Origin: Rhizobium skierniewicense
Lineage (GTDB): Bacteria > Pseudomonadota > Alphaproteobacteria > Rhizobiales > Rhizobiaceae
Direction of reading: 5' to 3'
DNA length: 64,000 nucleotides
Assembly (NCBI RefSeq): GCF_014196515.1
Contig: NZ_JACIDV010000004.1
Span: 62,001 to 126,000 of the forward strand
Shown here: piece after piece, positions 33,260-42,851 of the stretch
Position numbering within the stretch: position 1 is the first letter of the stretch
Layout of the letters: the number at the start of each line of letters is the position of its first letter
The notes under the pieces: model-generated
Databases searched by the model: none
What the model was told of the DNA's origin: nothing
The model's input: only the letters and a program-made list of their open reading frames with translations
Program-made: the position numbers and the translations under genes

Positions 33260-33883
33260 ATGGCGCTTGAAACGATAAATTCGCCAATGGACGCGGCAGG
33301 GCTGGCCGCGATGATTTCCCACGCAGCCGAACAGACGGGCGACAAAAGCCGCGGTCCTGCCCCTGTAGAGCGCTGGAATCCGCCTTTTTGCGGCGATCTG
33401 GATATGGAAATCCGGGCGGACGGGACGTGGTTCTATATGGGCACGCCTATTGGACGCGCGCCGTTGGTGCGTTTGTTTTCCACCGTTTTACGCAAGGACG
33501 AGGACGGCAAGACCTACCTCGTAACGCCTGTGGAAAAAGTCGGGATCCGCGTGGTGGATGCACCGTTCATCGCCGTGGAGATGAACGCGGGTGAAAAAGA
33601 TGGCGTTCCACTTCTCACATTCCGCACGAATGTCGGTGATATGGTGGAGGCTGGACCAGATCACCCGTTACGTTTCGAGATCGCCGGTAAAAACAAAGAG
33701 TTGAAGCCCTATCTTCTGGTGCGTGGGCGACTGGAGGCGCTGGTGTCGCGCGCGGTCATGTACGATCTGGTGGAACGGGGGGAAGTCATTGAAACCGAAG
33801 GTAAAGCGATGTTTTCTGTTCGCTCCGGTGGGAAGGTTTTTCCCATCATGCCCGCTGACGAACTGGATGCGCTGTCAAGATGA
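33260..33883 (+). CDS. DUF1285 protein
   Basis: A 207-residue protein with WNPPFCGDLDMEIRADGTWFYMGTPIGRAPLVRLFSTVLRKDEDG and VEKVGIRVVDAPFIAVEM, the DUF1285 blocks. It is soluble, of unknown function, and conserved in Alphaproteobacteria, commonly before a Nudix CoA pyrophosphatase and cca as here. ATG 33260 is chosen over a GTG at 33239 because the latter adds a poorly conserved stretch. It overlaps the next gene by four bases. Confidence 0.88.
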   Translation: MALETINSPMDAAGLAAMISHAAEQTGDKSRGPAPVERWNPPFCGDLDMEIRADGTWFYMGTPIGRAPLVRLFSTVLRKDEDGKTYLVTPVEKVGIRVVDAPFIAVEMNAGEKDGVPLLTFRTNVGDMVEAGPDHPLRFEIAGKNKELKPYLLVRGRLEALVSRAVMYDLVERGEVIETEGKAMFSVRSGGKVFPIMPADELDALSR

Positions 33884-34518
33884 TCTCAGATATCATGGAA
33901 TTTTCCGCCGCTGATTTTCGGCGTCGTATCCTTTCGGAAGGCGAGGGTGTGGCGGAGCGGGAGGATCCTGATAACGGCGATCATGTTCTCAATCCCGGCG
34001 TTCGACTGGTGGGCGAAGGCATCCGTTTGAAGGACGCCGCCGTTCTGGTGCCGGTGGTGGATTACGGGGACGACGCACGGGTCATTTTTACGCAGAGAAC
34101 CGCAACGCTCCGCAAGCATTCGGGCCAGATTTCGTTTCCTGGCGGCGGAGTCGATCAGGAAGACCGATCGGCTGAAGATGCCGCTCTTCGCGAAACCGAA
34201 GAGGAAATCGGCTTATCTCGTTCGTTTGTCGAGACCGTGGGTCGGCTGCCGGATTATATTTCCGGGACAGGGTTCCGCATCAAGCCGGTCCTCGCAACGG
34301 TCCGGCCCGGCTTCGAACTCACGCTCAACCCGACCGAGGTGGACGATGTGTTCGAGGTGCCGCTGTCTTTTCTCATGAATCCCGACAACCACACGCGCGG
34401 CAGCCGCATCTTTCAGGGGAGGGAGCGGTTTTTCTACGAAATGCCCTATGGCAAGCGCTACATCTGGGGCATTACGGCGGGCATCGTGCGCAGCATTTAC
34501 GAGAGGTTCTATTCATGA
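33880..34518 (+). CDS. CoA pyrophosphatase (Nudix, NudL-like)
   Basis: A 212-residue Nudix hydrolase. LRKHSGQISFPGGGVDQEDRSAEDAALRETEEEIGL holds both the CoA-pyrophosphatase signature (LRxHxGQxxFPGG) and a complete Nudix box. It is expected to split CoA or its derivatives into 3'-phospho-AMP and phosphopantetheine. Its ATG overlaps the DUF1285 stop and its stop overlaps the cca start (ATGA both times), so the three genes are translationally coupled. An internal ATG at 33895 is an alternative start. Confidence 0.93.
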   Translation: MISDIMEFSAADFRRRILSEGEGVAEREDPDNGDHVLNPGVRLVGEGIRLKDAAVLVPVVDYGDDARVIFTQRTATLRKHSGQISFPGGGVDQEDRSAEDAALRETEEEIGLSRSFVETVGRLPDYISGTGFRIKPVLATVRPGFELTLNPTEVDDVFEVPLSFLMNPDNHTRGSRIFQGRERFFYEMPYGKRYIWGITAGIVRSIYERFYS

Positions 34519-35777
34519 GCAGCATTGCCGGACAGGAGTGGTTTTCCAAACCAAATCTTCAGCGGATCTTGGCGCTTTTGAATGCCGATGGCGGCGAAAC
34601 GCGAATTGTGGGCGGCGCCGTGCGCAACGCGCTGATGCAAATGCCCGTCGGCGATATCGACATGGCAACGACGCTGTCGCCGCAGGATGTGACAGAGCGA
34701 GCCAAGGACGCAGGCATCAAGGCGGTGCCGACAGGTGTCGAACATGGCACGGTGACGCTGGTTCTCGATGGAGAGGGCTTTGAAGTCACCACGCTTCGTC
34801 GCGACGTGGAAACCGATGGCCGCCATGCACAGGTCGCTTTCGGTACCGACTGGACGGAAGATGCAGAAAGACGCGACCTCACCATCAATGCGCTTTACGC
34901 CGATGCATCGGGTAAAGTGATCGACCTGATTGGTGGTCTGCCGGATATCGAAAAACGAAATGTTCGCTTCATTGGCGATGCCGACCGGCGGATTACGGAG
35001 GATTATCTGCGTATTCTCCGCTTCTTCCGCTTCTTTGCCTATTATGGTTCGGGTCGTCCAGATGCGGACGGGCTGAGGGCAAGTGCACGGGCCAAGGACA
35101 AGATTTCGACGCTTTCGGCCGAGCGTGTATGGAGCGAAATGAGGAAACTGCTCAGCGCCACCGATCCATCCCGGGCGCTGTTGTGGATGCGGCAATCCGG
35201 TGTTTCGAGCCAGGTTCTGCCCGAAACAGAAAAATGGGGCATCGACGCTATTCATGGATTGGTCGCGGCAGAGCAGGCGCTGGGCTGGGCACCGGATGCG
35301 ATGGTGCGTCTTGCCGCCATCGTTCCGCCGGAAGTGGAACGGATTGCCTCGATGACATCACGGCTGCGCATGTCGAATGCAGACGCCAAACGCCTGAAGC
35401 AATGGGCCTTTGCCCCAACAATCGACCCGGCTATCACGGACGCAGCGTTTGACCGACTGCTTTATCGGCAAGGTGTCGAAGGCATGATCTTGCGGCTGCA
35501 ACTGGCGCTGTCATCAGCGCGAGCGGACGTCTCGGCGGGTGAAGCCGCCATGCAGAAGATCGCGAGATTGTCTGCGCTGCTTGCGCGTGCGCAAAAGTTC
35601 GAGCGCCCGAATTTCCCTCTGACAGGCGCCGATGTGCTGGCTGCCGGTATCGCACCGGGGCCGAAGGTGGGACAGATTTTGAACGAGCTTGAAGAAAAAT
35701 GGATCGATTTCAACTTCTCGCTCGACCGGTCAGTTTTGATAGGCAAGCTAAAGGCTGTTGTCGGGACAGCGAGTTGA
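34515..35777 (+). CDS. cca: CCA tRNA nucleotidyltransferase
   Basis: A 420-residue class II enzyme. GGAVRNALMQMPVGDIDMATTL is the catalytic head motif with the two metal-binding Asp, RRDLTINALYAD and the RRITEDYLRILRFFRF neck follow, and the C-terminal body is helical. It adds or repairs the 3'-CCA end of tRNAs. Start ATG 34515 has a GAGAGG site. It is the last gene of the DUF1285 operon. Confidence 0.96.
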   Translation: MSSIAGQEWFSKPNLQRILALLNADGGETRIVGGAVRNALMQMPVGDIDMATTLSPQDVTERAKDAGIKAVPTGVEHGTVTLVLDGEGFEVTTLRRDVETDGRHAQVAFGTDWTEDAERRDLTINALYADASGKVIDLIGGLPDIEKRNVRFIGDADRRITEDYLRILRFFRFFAYYGSGRPDADGLRASARAKDKISTLSAERVWSEMRKLLSATDPSRALLWMRQSGVSSQVLPETEKWGIDAIHGLVAAEQALGWAPDAMVRLAAIVPPEVERIASMTSRLRMSNADAKRLKQWAFAPTIDPAITDAAFDRLLYRQGVEGMILRLQLALSSARADVSAGEAAMQKIARLSALLARAQKFERPNFPLTGADVLAAGIAPGPKVGQILNELEEKWIDFNFSLDRSVLIGKLKAVVGTAS

Positions 35778-35792
35778 CGCAAAGGTGCTTTG

Positions 35793-36245
35793 CTACGGCA
35801 TCTCGATGACGAACAATTTTATACAGTCCGAACGATTTTTGATTCCGACGCCCATCTCGCCATGCCGATAGGAGCGCCAACCATAAAGATCGAATTCCTG
35901 CTTTGGTGAAGCTGACATTTTAAGGTAGAACTCTTCAGCCGAGATTTTTTTGAAACCATTGCTGGTGAACAGACTGTCAGTGATTGCTGTGGATGCGCCA
36001 CACCAATTCGATTCTATTAGGCTGTCCATAAACCCCTCATCCTGAGCGCTTTGAAGACGTAACGAAGCGAACGAATGTCTCGCGCTCTCGTCCTCAATAA
36101 GGTTTAAAATATCTGACTTGGATGGCGTGGAACGAGACATTTTTGTGTTGTTCACCATACTGCCCAACACATAGGCGAAAACAATTAAAACAGACACACA
36201 TACTGCGAGGAAAAGTGAACCTAGTAACAATACTTTAGTTTTCAT
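35793..36245 (-). CDS. Hypothetical single-pass membrane protein (low GC)
   Basis: A 150-residue protein with one N-terminal hydrophobic segment (about 5-30, VLLLGSLFLAVCVSVLIVFAYVLGSMV) and a polar exported domain with two Cys (NWCGAS, RSDCIKLF). I recognise no family. Base composition is clearly more AT-rich than the flanking genes, which suggests recent acquisition or relaxed selection. The ATG has only a weak ribosome site. It converges on cca with 15 bases between stops. Confidence 0.6.
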   Translation of the reverse strand: MKTKVLLLGSLFLAVCVSVLIVFAYVLGSMVNNTKMSRSTPSKSDILNLIEDESARHSFASLRLQSAQDEGFMDSLIESNWCGASTAITDSLFTSNGFKKISAEEFYLKMSASPKQEFDLYGWRSYRHGEMGVGIKNRSDCIKLFVIEMP

Positions 36246-36342
36246 CCAAAACCGTACCGAAGAGAGATCGATCCCTCATCCTATCTATTTTCAGCAATAT
36301 TGTATGTGCAATTGAGGCCCAGCCTTCACATTTAACATTGCT

Positions 36343-36374
36343 GTGCAGAGCCTTTTGGACGAAAGGCTCTGCAC
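36343..36374. repeat. 13-bp inverted repeat in AT-rich island
   Basis: GTGCAGAGCCTTT (36343-36355) and AAAGGCTCTGCAC (36362-36374) are perfect inverted repeats with a 6-base loop, between two minus-strand orphan genes. There is no T-run. It could be a processing hairpin, a terminator remnant or a transposable-element end. Confidence 0.6.
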
Positions 36375-36415
36375 TTACGTATAAACTGCGAGTTAGATAG
36401 ATATTCGACTTCTTA

Positions 36416-36688
36416 TCACACCGCTTCCGGAAGCGCCCAGCAATGAAAAACGGACGATGTGGCGGCGGCTGGTGCACGGGTTAGTTTGACCCTGCCACTA
36501 TTTGTGTTGGCTGCTGCCTCGTTCGCCAGTCTCCGTTTGACCTGTTCGGCGTAAAAGGAGAGTGGCAGATCGCGATCCCCCACCGCCCGCATTTCGGAGG
36601 CGAGACGGTTGATCAATTCGGGGGTGGGCAGGGCCTGAGATTGACTTTTGCCAACGTCAGAGCTGGGCATGCTGTTTGAAATAATCAT
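36416..36688 (-). CDS. Small hypothetical protein
   Basis: A 90-residue protein from ATG 36688, chosen because GGAGGAG lies eight to ten bases upstream; the frame extends to 36781 without a better start. The middle (PTPELINRLASEMRAVGDRDLPLSFYAEQVKRRLANEA) is predicted helical and charged; both ends look disordered. No membrane segment and no family that I recognise. It lies in the AT-rich island between cca and hemF. Confidence 0.55.
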   Translation of the reverse strand: MIISNSMPSSDVGKSQSQALPTPELINRLASEMRAVGDRDLPLSFYAEQVKRRLANEAAANTNSGRVKLTRAPAAATSSVFHCWALPEAV

Positions 36689-36808
36689 GATGATATCTCC
36701 TCCAGTCATCGACATCATGGAGATTACCACCGTGTTCTTTTCTGCATAAGTGCTAATTTTCCAAATCCTGCCCAAATGCATTAACGAACGTGAAACTTTT
36801 CGTGATTT

Positions 36809-37720
36809 CTAGGGCCAGCGCACCACAGGGGGGAGTGATGAGAGGATCGAGTCCACATTCCCGCCTGTCTTCAGACCGAAAATCGTGCCCCGGTCGTAGA
36901 GAAGATTGAACTCGACATAGCGACCACGGCGAATCAGTTGCTCGTCACGGTCTTTTTCGGTCCAAGGCTGATTGAAGTTGCTGCGCACAATTTTGGGGTA
37001 GACCAGATTGAAGGCGCGGCCGATATCCTGCACGAAGGCAAAATTGTCGTTCCAGTCGCCTTTCTCTTCATCCGGGTGTAGCCAATCGAAGAAGATGCCG
37101 CCGATGCCGCGCGGCTCGTTGCGATGCTGGAGATGGAAATATTCGTCGCACCATTGCTTGTAGCGCGGATAATCGGCCACTTTGTGCCTGTTACACGTGA
37201 TTTCGAAGACACGGTGGAAGATCTGGCTATCATTGTCTTCCTGCGTGCGGCGTCGGTTGAGAACCGGTGTCAGATCCGCCCCGCCACCAAACCAATGGCT
37301 CGAGGTTACGACCATGCGCGTGTTCATGTGCACTGCGGGAACGTTCGGATTGACAGGGTGTGCGATCAGCGAAATGCCAGATGCCCAGAAGCGGGGGTCT
37401 TCTTCGGCACCGGGTATCTGCTTGCGGAACTCCTGCGAGAACTCGCCATAAACGGTGGAGGTATGGACGCCGACTTTTTCGAAAACGCGGCCCTCCATCA
37501 TCGACATCTTGCCGCCGCCGCCTTCGCCATTGTCGCGCTGCCATTCCTTCTGAACGAAACGGCCGGGCGCTTGATCGGCAAGAGGTCCCTGCACGTCATT
37601 TTCGAGGTCTTCGAGCGCTGAAACAATGGTATCACGCAGACTTTCGAACCAAGCCTTGGCCTGCGCCTTCTTGTCCTCGATGTCGTCAGGCAAGCCCTTT
37701 GGCAAAACCGGCCGTTCCAT
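36809..37720 (-). CDS. hemF: Oxygen-dependent coproporphyrinogen III oxidase
   Basis: A 303-residue HemF, of family length. It converts coproporphyrinogen III to protoporphyrinogen IX with O2 in heme synthesis. Conserved blocks: [45 protein letters not shown] and [24 protein letters not shown] precedes ATG 37720. Divergent from a small hypothetical gene. I see no FNR box (TTGAT-N4-ATCAA) in the 123-base intergenic region. Confidence 0.97.
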   Translation of the reverse strand: MERPVLPKGLPDDIEDKKAQAKAWFESLRDTIVSALEDLENDVQGPLADQAPGRFVQKEWQRDNGEGGGGKMSMMEGRVFEKVGVHTSTVYGEFSQEFRKQIPGAEEDPRFWASGISLIAHPVNPNVPAVHMNTRMVVTSSHWFGGGADLTPVLNRRRTQEDNDSQIFHRVFEITCNRHKVADYPRYKQWCDEYFHLQHRNEPRGIGGIFFDWLHPDEEKGDWNDNFAFVQDIGRAFNLVYPKIVRSNFNQPWTEKDRDEQLIRRGRYVEFNLLYDRGTIFGLKTGGNVDSILSSLPPVVRWP

Positions 37721-37843
37721 ATCGATCTCCTCGCGTCGAATCGTTTTGTCTCGCCCGGTTTATCAGCCACGCAGCGTGGATACAAATTGGACTCGCCAAG
37801 TCGAACTCTAAACACTACATTTTGAAACAGAGAGGTGAATGTC

Positions 37844-38122
37844 ATGGCGAAATTTACCGGGCCACCGCCGCTAGGCGGCTTGAAGCGCAGGCTGGACGCT
37901 CATCGGCAGGATCGCGGCGCTGCCGGTGGGCGGAAAAACGACCGGCAGGGCATGTTCGTGCGCCAGACCTTTTGTCTTGCTCGGGACGAGGCGCGTGCCA
38001 AGGCGAGGGAATGGTTCGATGAATATCCCAAGGCGGCCTATTGGACGGAAGTGGAAAGCTGGCGGCCGCTGGAAGGTGACCGCATAGAGTTCACGATGCG
38101 TCGCCTCCCTTCAGCTGATTAG
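37844..38122 (+). CDS. Small conserved-looking hypothetical protein
   Basis: A 92-residue basic protein from ATG 37844, preceded by AGAGGTG at good spacing; an ATG at 37835 lies nearer that site. The N-terminus is Lys/Arg/Gly-rich (MAKFTGPPPLGGLKRRLDAH) and the C-terminus acidic-aromatic (EWFDEYPKAAYWTEVESW). No transmembrane segment or known domain. Divergent from hemF, convergent with the Na/Pi cotransporter gene. Confidence 0.65.
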   Translation: MAKFTGPPPLGGLKRRLDAHRQDRGAAGGRKNDRQGMFVRQTFCLARDEARAKAREWFDEYPKAAYWTEVESWRPLEGDRIEFTMRRLPSAD

Positions 38123-38143
38123 AAACGGGTCCTTTCACGCGCT

Positions 38144-39796
38144 TTAGGGTCGATTGTCCACGGCGCGCAAGCGGCTTTCGCCCAAGACGCCGCCTTGGTC
38201 CAGAATAGGATGCGCCACAGAAACGATGTGGGCATTAACGCGCTTGAGGTCGCGCAGCATGTCCAGATGTAGCGAACTGGTTTGCACACTCTGGGGCAAT
38301 CCGTCACGCAAGCGTTCGATGTGCCGGCTGGACGAGCGCTTTTCCAGCCGCCGGATGTCATCCTTGATTTCCATAAGACGGCGGGCGAGATCGAAATCGC
38401 CGGTCACGAAAATACTCTGGCCGGCGCGCAGGTTCTGGATGGTCATGTCGAACAGTGTCTTCAGTTCGTCATAGCCCTCGTCCGAAAACTTGAAGCCGTT
38501 GACAATTTTCTTGCGGATCTGTTCGCAGAGACCTTTCTCAACGATATCGCCGATATGTTCGAGGTTAATGGCGTAATCGATGATCGTTATGGAGCGGTTC
38601 GCGTCGTTTTCATCCAGTCCCTTGCGGCCGAGCTGCGAGAGGTAGATTTTTACGTCCTGCTGCAACGTATCGACCCGCTTTTCCAGCGCTGCAATTTCCG
38701 CAAGCGGCGCCAGGTCGTTGTGTTTGAACGCGTTTTCGGCGCGGATCAACATTCGCTCTATTGTGTCGCCCACGACGAGGACTTCGCGTGTCGCATTGGC
38801 AAGGGCGACGACCGGCGTATCCAGCGCGCTGGCGTCAAGAAAGCGTTGGCCTTCTTCAGATTTGGTGTCTTCCGGCACAATCTTTGCCATCAGGTCGGAC
38901 AGGAGACCTGAAAACGGCCATGCCAGGGCGGTCAGCACCAGATTGAAGATCAGGTGGGCGTCCACAGGTAGCATGTCTGGTGCCAGGGGCAACTGTTGAA
39001 GCACCGCAGCACCAAAGCCCGCCAAGGGCAAAGCGATGAGGCAGCCTACCGTGCGCACGACCAGATTGCCAATGGTGATACGGCGAGCCGCAGCCGGCGC
39101 TGAAAGCGTTGTAACGACCGGCGGGATCGCGCCGCCGAGATTGGCACCGAGAATGAGGACGATGATCAGCCCTGTTGAAAGAATGCCGGCAGAGGCGAGC
39201 GACAGGATCAGCACCACGACGGCAAGGCTGGAGGAGGAAACGAAGGCCAAGGCTGCCGACAAAAGAAGTGCCACAGGCCATGCTTCATCCAGCAGCCCGA
39301 TAAACGCGCCGAGCGCGGGCGAATCCCGCATGGGTTCTGTTGCGGCACTCAACAGATGTAACGACAGCAACATCAGGCCGACGCCCACCAGGGCCGTCCC
39401 GCCACCTTGCCGGCCACTGGACGCACCTTTGCGGATGATCAGACCCGTGAGAATGAGCATAGGCGACAACCAGGCGACGCCGGTTGCAAAAATCCAGGCG
39501 GTGACGGCAGTTCCAATATTGGCGCCGAGAAGCACCACCTGCGCCATGCGCGGACGTATGAGATCGCGCTCTGCGAAAGACGCGACAGTCAGTGCGGTGG
39601 CGGTGGAGCTCTGCAGCGCAATGGTTGCGAGAAAACCAGACAGCAGAGAGCGGGAGCCGCTTTTCGTGCCTGTTGCCAACACAGTTCTGAGCTTGACGCC
39701 GAATGCCCGCGTGACGCCGTCCTTGACTTGCGCAAGACCAAAAAGCAGGAGCGCGACAGCGCCCAGCAAGTTGACGATGATGATGGTGGATTGCAT
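38144..39796 (-). CDS. Na/Pi cotransporter family protein with PhoU-like tail
   Basis: A 550-residue protein. The membrane half (about 1-310) carries the two NptA repeats with QSSTATALTVASF and SSSSLAVVVLIL, motifs of SLC34-like Na-phosphate cotransporters. A cytoplasmic PhoU-like helical domain follows (about 345-540). The family moves phosphate with sodium, often outward or for homeostasis in bacteria. GGAGGG precedes ATG 39796. Single gene; no pst or pho genes beside it. I see no clear Pho box. Confidence 0.92.
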   Translation of the reverse strand: MQSTIIIVNLLGAVALLLFGLAQVKDGVTRAFGVKLRTVLATGTKSGSRSLLSGFLATIALQSSTATALTVASFAERDLIRPRMAQVVLLGANIGTAVTAWIFATGVAWLSPMLILTGLIIRKGASSGRQGGGTALVGVGLMLLSLHLLSAATEPMRDSPALGAFIGLLDEAWPVALLLSAALAFVSSSSLAVVVLILSLASAGILSTGLIIVLILGANLGGAIPPVVTTLSAPAAARRITIGNLVVRTVGCLIALPLAGFGAAVLQQLPLAPDMLPVDAHLIFNLVLTALAWPFSGLLSDLMAKIVPEDTKSEEGQRFLDASALDTPVVALANATREVLVVGDTIERMLIRAENAFKHNDLAPLAEIAALEKRVDTLQQDVKIYLSQLGRKGLDENDANRSITIIDYAINLEHIGDIVEKGLCEQIRKKIVNGFKFSDEGYDELKTLFDMTIQNLRAGQSIFVTGDFDLARRLMEIKDDIRRLEKRSSSRHIERLRDGLPQSVQTSSLHLDMLRDLKRVNAHIVSVAHPILDQGGVLGESRLRAVDNRP

Positions 39797-39989
39797 GCGT
39801 GTTCACCCTCCTTCCGTCAGTCTTGATCGTGAACGCCTTGCCTTGCCCGAAACCGATCTAGCTTTCGGACGACATGCTGCGCGGAAAGTTTTCGGAGGTA
39901 GGAATCTTTAGTTGGCTAATAAATATAAGATCGAAACACCCCTTCGTACAGGGCTGATTGCGACATTTTGGCGTGAAATGGCGATGGAT

Positions 39990-40451
39990 CTAGCGCCAGG
40001 CGGTTTGTCTCAAAGCCTCGCCTGCCATCATCGCGGCAGACATGGCGACGTTGATGGAGCGTTGTCCCTCCCTCATGGGAATGATCAGTCGCTCATCGGC
40101 TTTTTCGTGGACATGATCCGGTACACCAGCGCTCTCGCGGCCAAAAAGCAGAACGTCGTCATCGCGGTAGGTTATGTCGGTATAGGGCAGTGCTGCCTTG
40201 GTCGAGGCAAGGAGCAATCTGCGGCCAGTGGATGTGCGCCATTCCTCAAAGCGCTCCCAATTCACGTGGCGGGTCAGTGACGCCGTGGTGAGATAGTCCA
40301 TTCCCGCTCGCTTCAGATTGCGGTCGGAAATATCGAAGCCAGCGGGCTCAATGATATCGACACCGATGCCCAGGCAGGCCGCCAGCCGGAGAATTGTTCC
40401 CGTGTTTCCGGGGATGTCGGGTTGGTAGAGCGCAATCCTGATATCGGGCAT
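39990..40451 (-). CDS. trmL: tRNA (cytidine/uridine-34-2'-O)-methyltransferase
   Basis: A 153-residue SPOUT methyltransferase starting MPDIRIALYQPDIPGNTGTI. SAM-binding knot motifs LLFGRESAGVPD and IPMREGQRSINVAMSAAMMAGEALRQ match TrmL, which methylates the wobble base of tRNA-Leu. The ATG at 40457 is two codons upstream; neither has a strong ribosome site. The 193-base region between it and the cotransporter start shows no gene. Confidence 0.93.
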   Translation of the reverse strand: MPDIRIALYQPDIPGNTGTILRLAACLGIGVDIIEPAGFDISDRNLKRAGMDYLTTASLTRHVNWERFEEWRTSTGRRLLLASTKAALPYTDITYRDDDVLLFGRESAGVPDHVHEKADERLIIPMREGQRSINVAMSAAMMAGEALRQTAWR

Positions 40452-40856
40452 GGTCATGTCTTTCGCGACGTTGCTGACGGGGTCTATCACGACTGTCAAT
40501 GCTAGAACAAGCGAACGGCATAAACCTTGGGCTGTTGTTTTGCGGATACACTCGCGTTTTACGATTTTCGTTGCGGCGGCAAAAATGGTTTGGTGCTGGT
40601 CAATGCTGACTTTTCGAGCTACAAGAACGCGTCTTTAACACCAGCTTCGGAGGTTCAGATGAATATGCTTGTTCGATATCGCCTCCCGGCCCTTGTAACG
40701 GTCCTGCAGGCTTAGGTGTTTTTGCGGTTGACCCGCTTTTCCATCTCAATTCGTCATGTGGCTGTCGCGGCCATATCCATCTTATTCCCGTGGTGGCCGT
40801 AGGCGTTTTCTGCCCGCATGCTTCTCTCTCGGGATCATTATATCCGGAGCTTGGCC
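40452..40856. other. 405-base intergenic region upstream of first ABC exporter
   Basis: It contains a candidate 18-codon reading frame (40659-40715) and little else that I can support. GCGG/CCGC followed by TTTT (near 40727-40740) is a weak terminator-like hairpin after that frame. Confidence 0.5.
40659..40715 (+). CDS. Candidate small ORF upstream of ABC exporter
   Basis: An 18-codon frame, MNMLVRYRLPALVTVLQA, with a strong GGAGG site (40649-40653) five bases before the ATG, ending at TAG 40713-40715. The ribosome site is better than those of many annotated genes here, which is why it is listed. It lies about 140 bases before the exporter start. It may be a regulatory upstream frame or a chance feature. 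Confidence 0.3.
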   Translation: MNMLVRYRLPALVTVLQA

Positions 40857-42713
40857 ATGTTCGGCTGGTTTGAAAAACGTCTCGACCCATTCCCTGCAGC
40901 CACGCCTGTCGTGCCGCCCGACAGGCTGTTGCCGTTCATGTGGCACTATGTCAAACCCGCCGCCCCCTGGTTGCTGCTGCTTGGTCTGATGTCGATGGGA
41001 ATCGCGGTTGCGGAAGTGATGCTCTATCAGTTCCTCGGCAATATCGTTGATTGGCTGTCGTCTGCCAACCGGGAAACGTTTCTGCACGACGAGGGCTGGC
41101 GTCTGATCATGATGGCGGCAATCCTGCTGGTGGCTTTGCCGTTGATGGGCGCGCTCCACACGATGACGATGCACCAGACGCTGGCTGGAAACTTCGGCAT
41201 GATCGCCCGCTGGCATATGCACCGCTTCCTGTTGCGCCATTCCATGACCTTCTTTGCCAACGAATTCGCCGGTCGCGTTTCCACCAAGGTCATGCAGACG
41301 GCGCTCTCCATTCGTGAAGTGGCCCTGAAAATCATCGACGTTTTCGTCTATGCCATCAGCTTCGTGTTCTCGATGCTGTTCATGGTAGCTGCAGCCGACT
41401 GGCGGCTGGTCATTCCGCTTCTTGTCTGGCTTTCAATCTATATCGCGATTCTGACCTATTTCGTGCCGAAGCTCGGGCGCCTCGCCAGCGAGCAGGCGGA
41501 TGCGCGCTCCTTGATGACGGGTCGCATCGTGGACAGCTATACCAACATCGCCACCATCAAGCTGTTTTCTCATGCGGGCCGCGAAGAAGTCTATGCACGT
41601 GAAGGTATGAATGTGTTTCTGGACACCGTTCACCGACAGATGCGCAAGATTTCCGCGTTCAACATCGCCATCGATATCAACAACGTGGTGGTCATCTTCT
41701 CTACAGCGTCGCTTGGCCTTTATTTCTGGCTGACCGGCTCGGTCACGGTCGGTGCACTGGCTGTCGCCATCGGTCTCTCAATGCGTGTCAACGGCATGTC
41801 GCAGTGGATCATGTGGGAAGTTACGTCGCTGTTTGAAAATATCGGTACGGTCTATGACGGGATGAGCATGATGACCAAGCCGCATGACATCCTTGACGAG
41901 CCCAATGCGCCAGCACTGTCCGCGCCCAAGGGTGAGATACATTTCGACGACATCCGTTTCTACTACGGCAGGAACAAGGGTGTCATCGAAGGCCTGTCAT
42001 TGCATATCAGGCCGGGCGAAAAAATCGGACTTGTCGGCCGTTCGGGTGCGGGCAAGACGACGCTGATGAACCTTTTGCTGCGGTTTTACGATCTCGAATC
42101 CGGAAAAATTCGCATCGACGGACAGGATATCTCGACCGTCTCGCAGGATAGCCTGCGCTCGCTGATCGGCGTGGTGACGCAGGATACCTCGCTGCTCCAC
42201 CGCACCATCCGCGATAACATCGCTTATGGGCACCCCGGTGCGACAGATGAAGAGATCATTGCAGCGGCAAAGCGTGCCAATGCCTGGGACTTCATTGAAA
42301 CATTGGTGGACATGCATGGCGGTATCGGGCTGGATGCACAGGTCGGCGAGCGCGGCGTCAAGCTGTCCGGCGGCCAACGTCAACGTATCTCAATCGCCCG
42401 TGTATTCCTGAAAAACGCTCCGATCCTGATCCTTGATGAGGCAACGTCTGCCTTGGACTCCGAGGTCGAGGCCGCGATTCAGGAAAATCTGTTCGCGCTT
42501 ATGGAGGGCAAGACCGTCATCGCGATCGCACACCGACTTTCCACGCTAACGGAGATGGACCGTCTGATTGTCCTCGACATGGGCAAGATCGTTGAGGCCG
42601 GCACGCATGGAGAGTTGGTGGAGAAGGGCGGTATTTACGCTGATCTGTGGCTGCGCCAGTCGGGCGGATTCATTGCGGATGAGGAGCAGGATATGAAGGT
42701 GGCCGGAGAATAA
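40857..42713 (+). CDS. ABC exporter, fused TMD-NBD (copy 1)
   Basis: A 618-residue half-transporter. Six helices (about 30-315) followed by an ATP-binding domain: Walker A GRSGAGKTT, Q-loop VVTQDTSLL, signature LSGGQRQR, Walker B ILILDEATSALD, H-loop AIAHRLS. All catalytic motifs are canonical. Likely a lipid- or drug-type exporter of the MsbA-like group; substrate unknown. A paralogue follows beyond an IS110 element with nearly the same spacing of motifs, so the two may once have formed one operon and a heterodimer. ATG 40857 follows CCGGAG; an upstream ATG at 40818 is in frame. Confidence 0.92.
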   Translation: MFGWFEKRLDPFPAATPVVPPDRLLPFMWHYVKPAAPWLLLLGLMSMGIAVAEVMLYQFLGNIVDWLSSANRETFLHDEGWRLIMMAAILLVALPLMGALHTMTMHQTLAGNFGMIARWHMHRFLLRHSMTFFANEFAGRVSTKVMQTALSIREVALKIIDVFVYAISFVFSMLFMVAAADWRLVIPLLVWLSIYIAILTYFVPKLGRLASEQADARSLMTGRIVDSYTNIATIKLFSHAGREEVYAREGMNVFLDTVHRQMRKISAFNIAIDINNVVVIFSTASLGLYFWLTGSVTVGALAVAIGLSMRVNGMSQWIMWEVTSLFENIGTVYDGMSMMTKPHDILDEPNAPALSAPKGEIHFDDIRFYYGRNKGVIEGLSLHIRPGEKIGLVGRSGAGKTTLMNLLLRFYDLESGKIRIDGQDISTVSQDSLRSLIGVVTQDTSLLHRTIRDNIAYGHPGATDEEIIAAAKRANAWDFIETLVDMHGGIGLDAQVGERGVKLSGGQRQRISIARVFLKNAPILILDEATSALDSEVEAAIQENLFALMEGKTVIAIAHRLSTLTEMDRLIVLDMGKIVEAGTHGELVEKGGIYADLWLRQSGGFIADEEQDMKVAGE

Positions 42714-42784
42714 AACAGACTCTCGTGATCGTGGCAGGAAGACGGAGGGCCTGTATTCGAAAGAATGCAGGCTTATACATTACA

Positions 42785-42816
42785 AGGCCGGTGCATTTGT
42801 TATGATGCACCGGCCT
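42785..42816 (+). terminator. Terminator-like hairpin after ABC exporter 1
   Basis: AGGCCGGTGCA (42785-42795) and TGCACCGGCCT (42806-42816) form a perfect 11-bp stem with a 10-base loop, followed by CGTTTGT. Weak T-run. Confidence 0.6.
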
Positions 42817-42851
42817 CGTTTGTCATTGGGTGGTTGCAACACCGCGATGAC

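Noticed and set aside
39912..40280. 122-codon frame opposite trmL
   Set aside because: TrmL on the minus strand has clear SPOUT motifs; the plus frame mirrors it.
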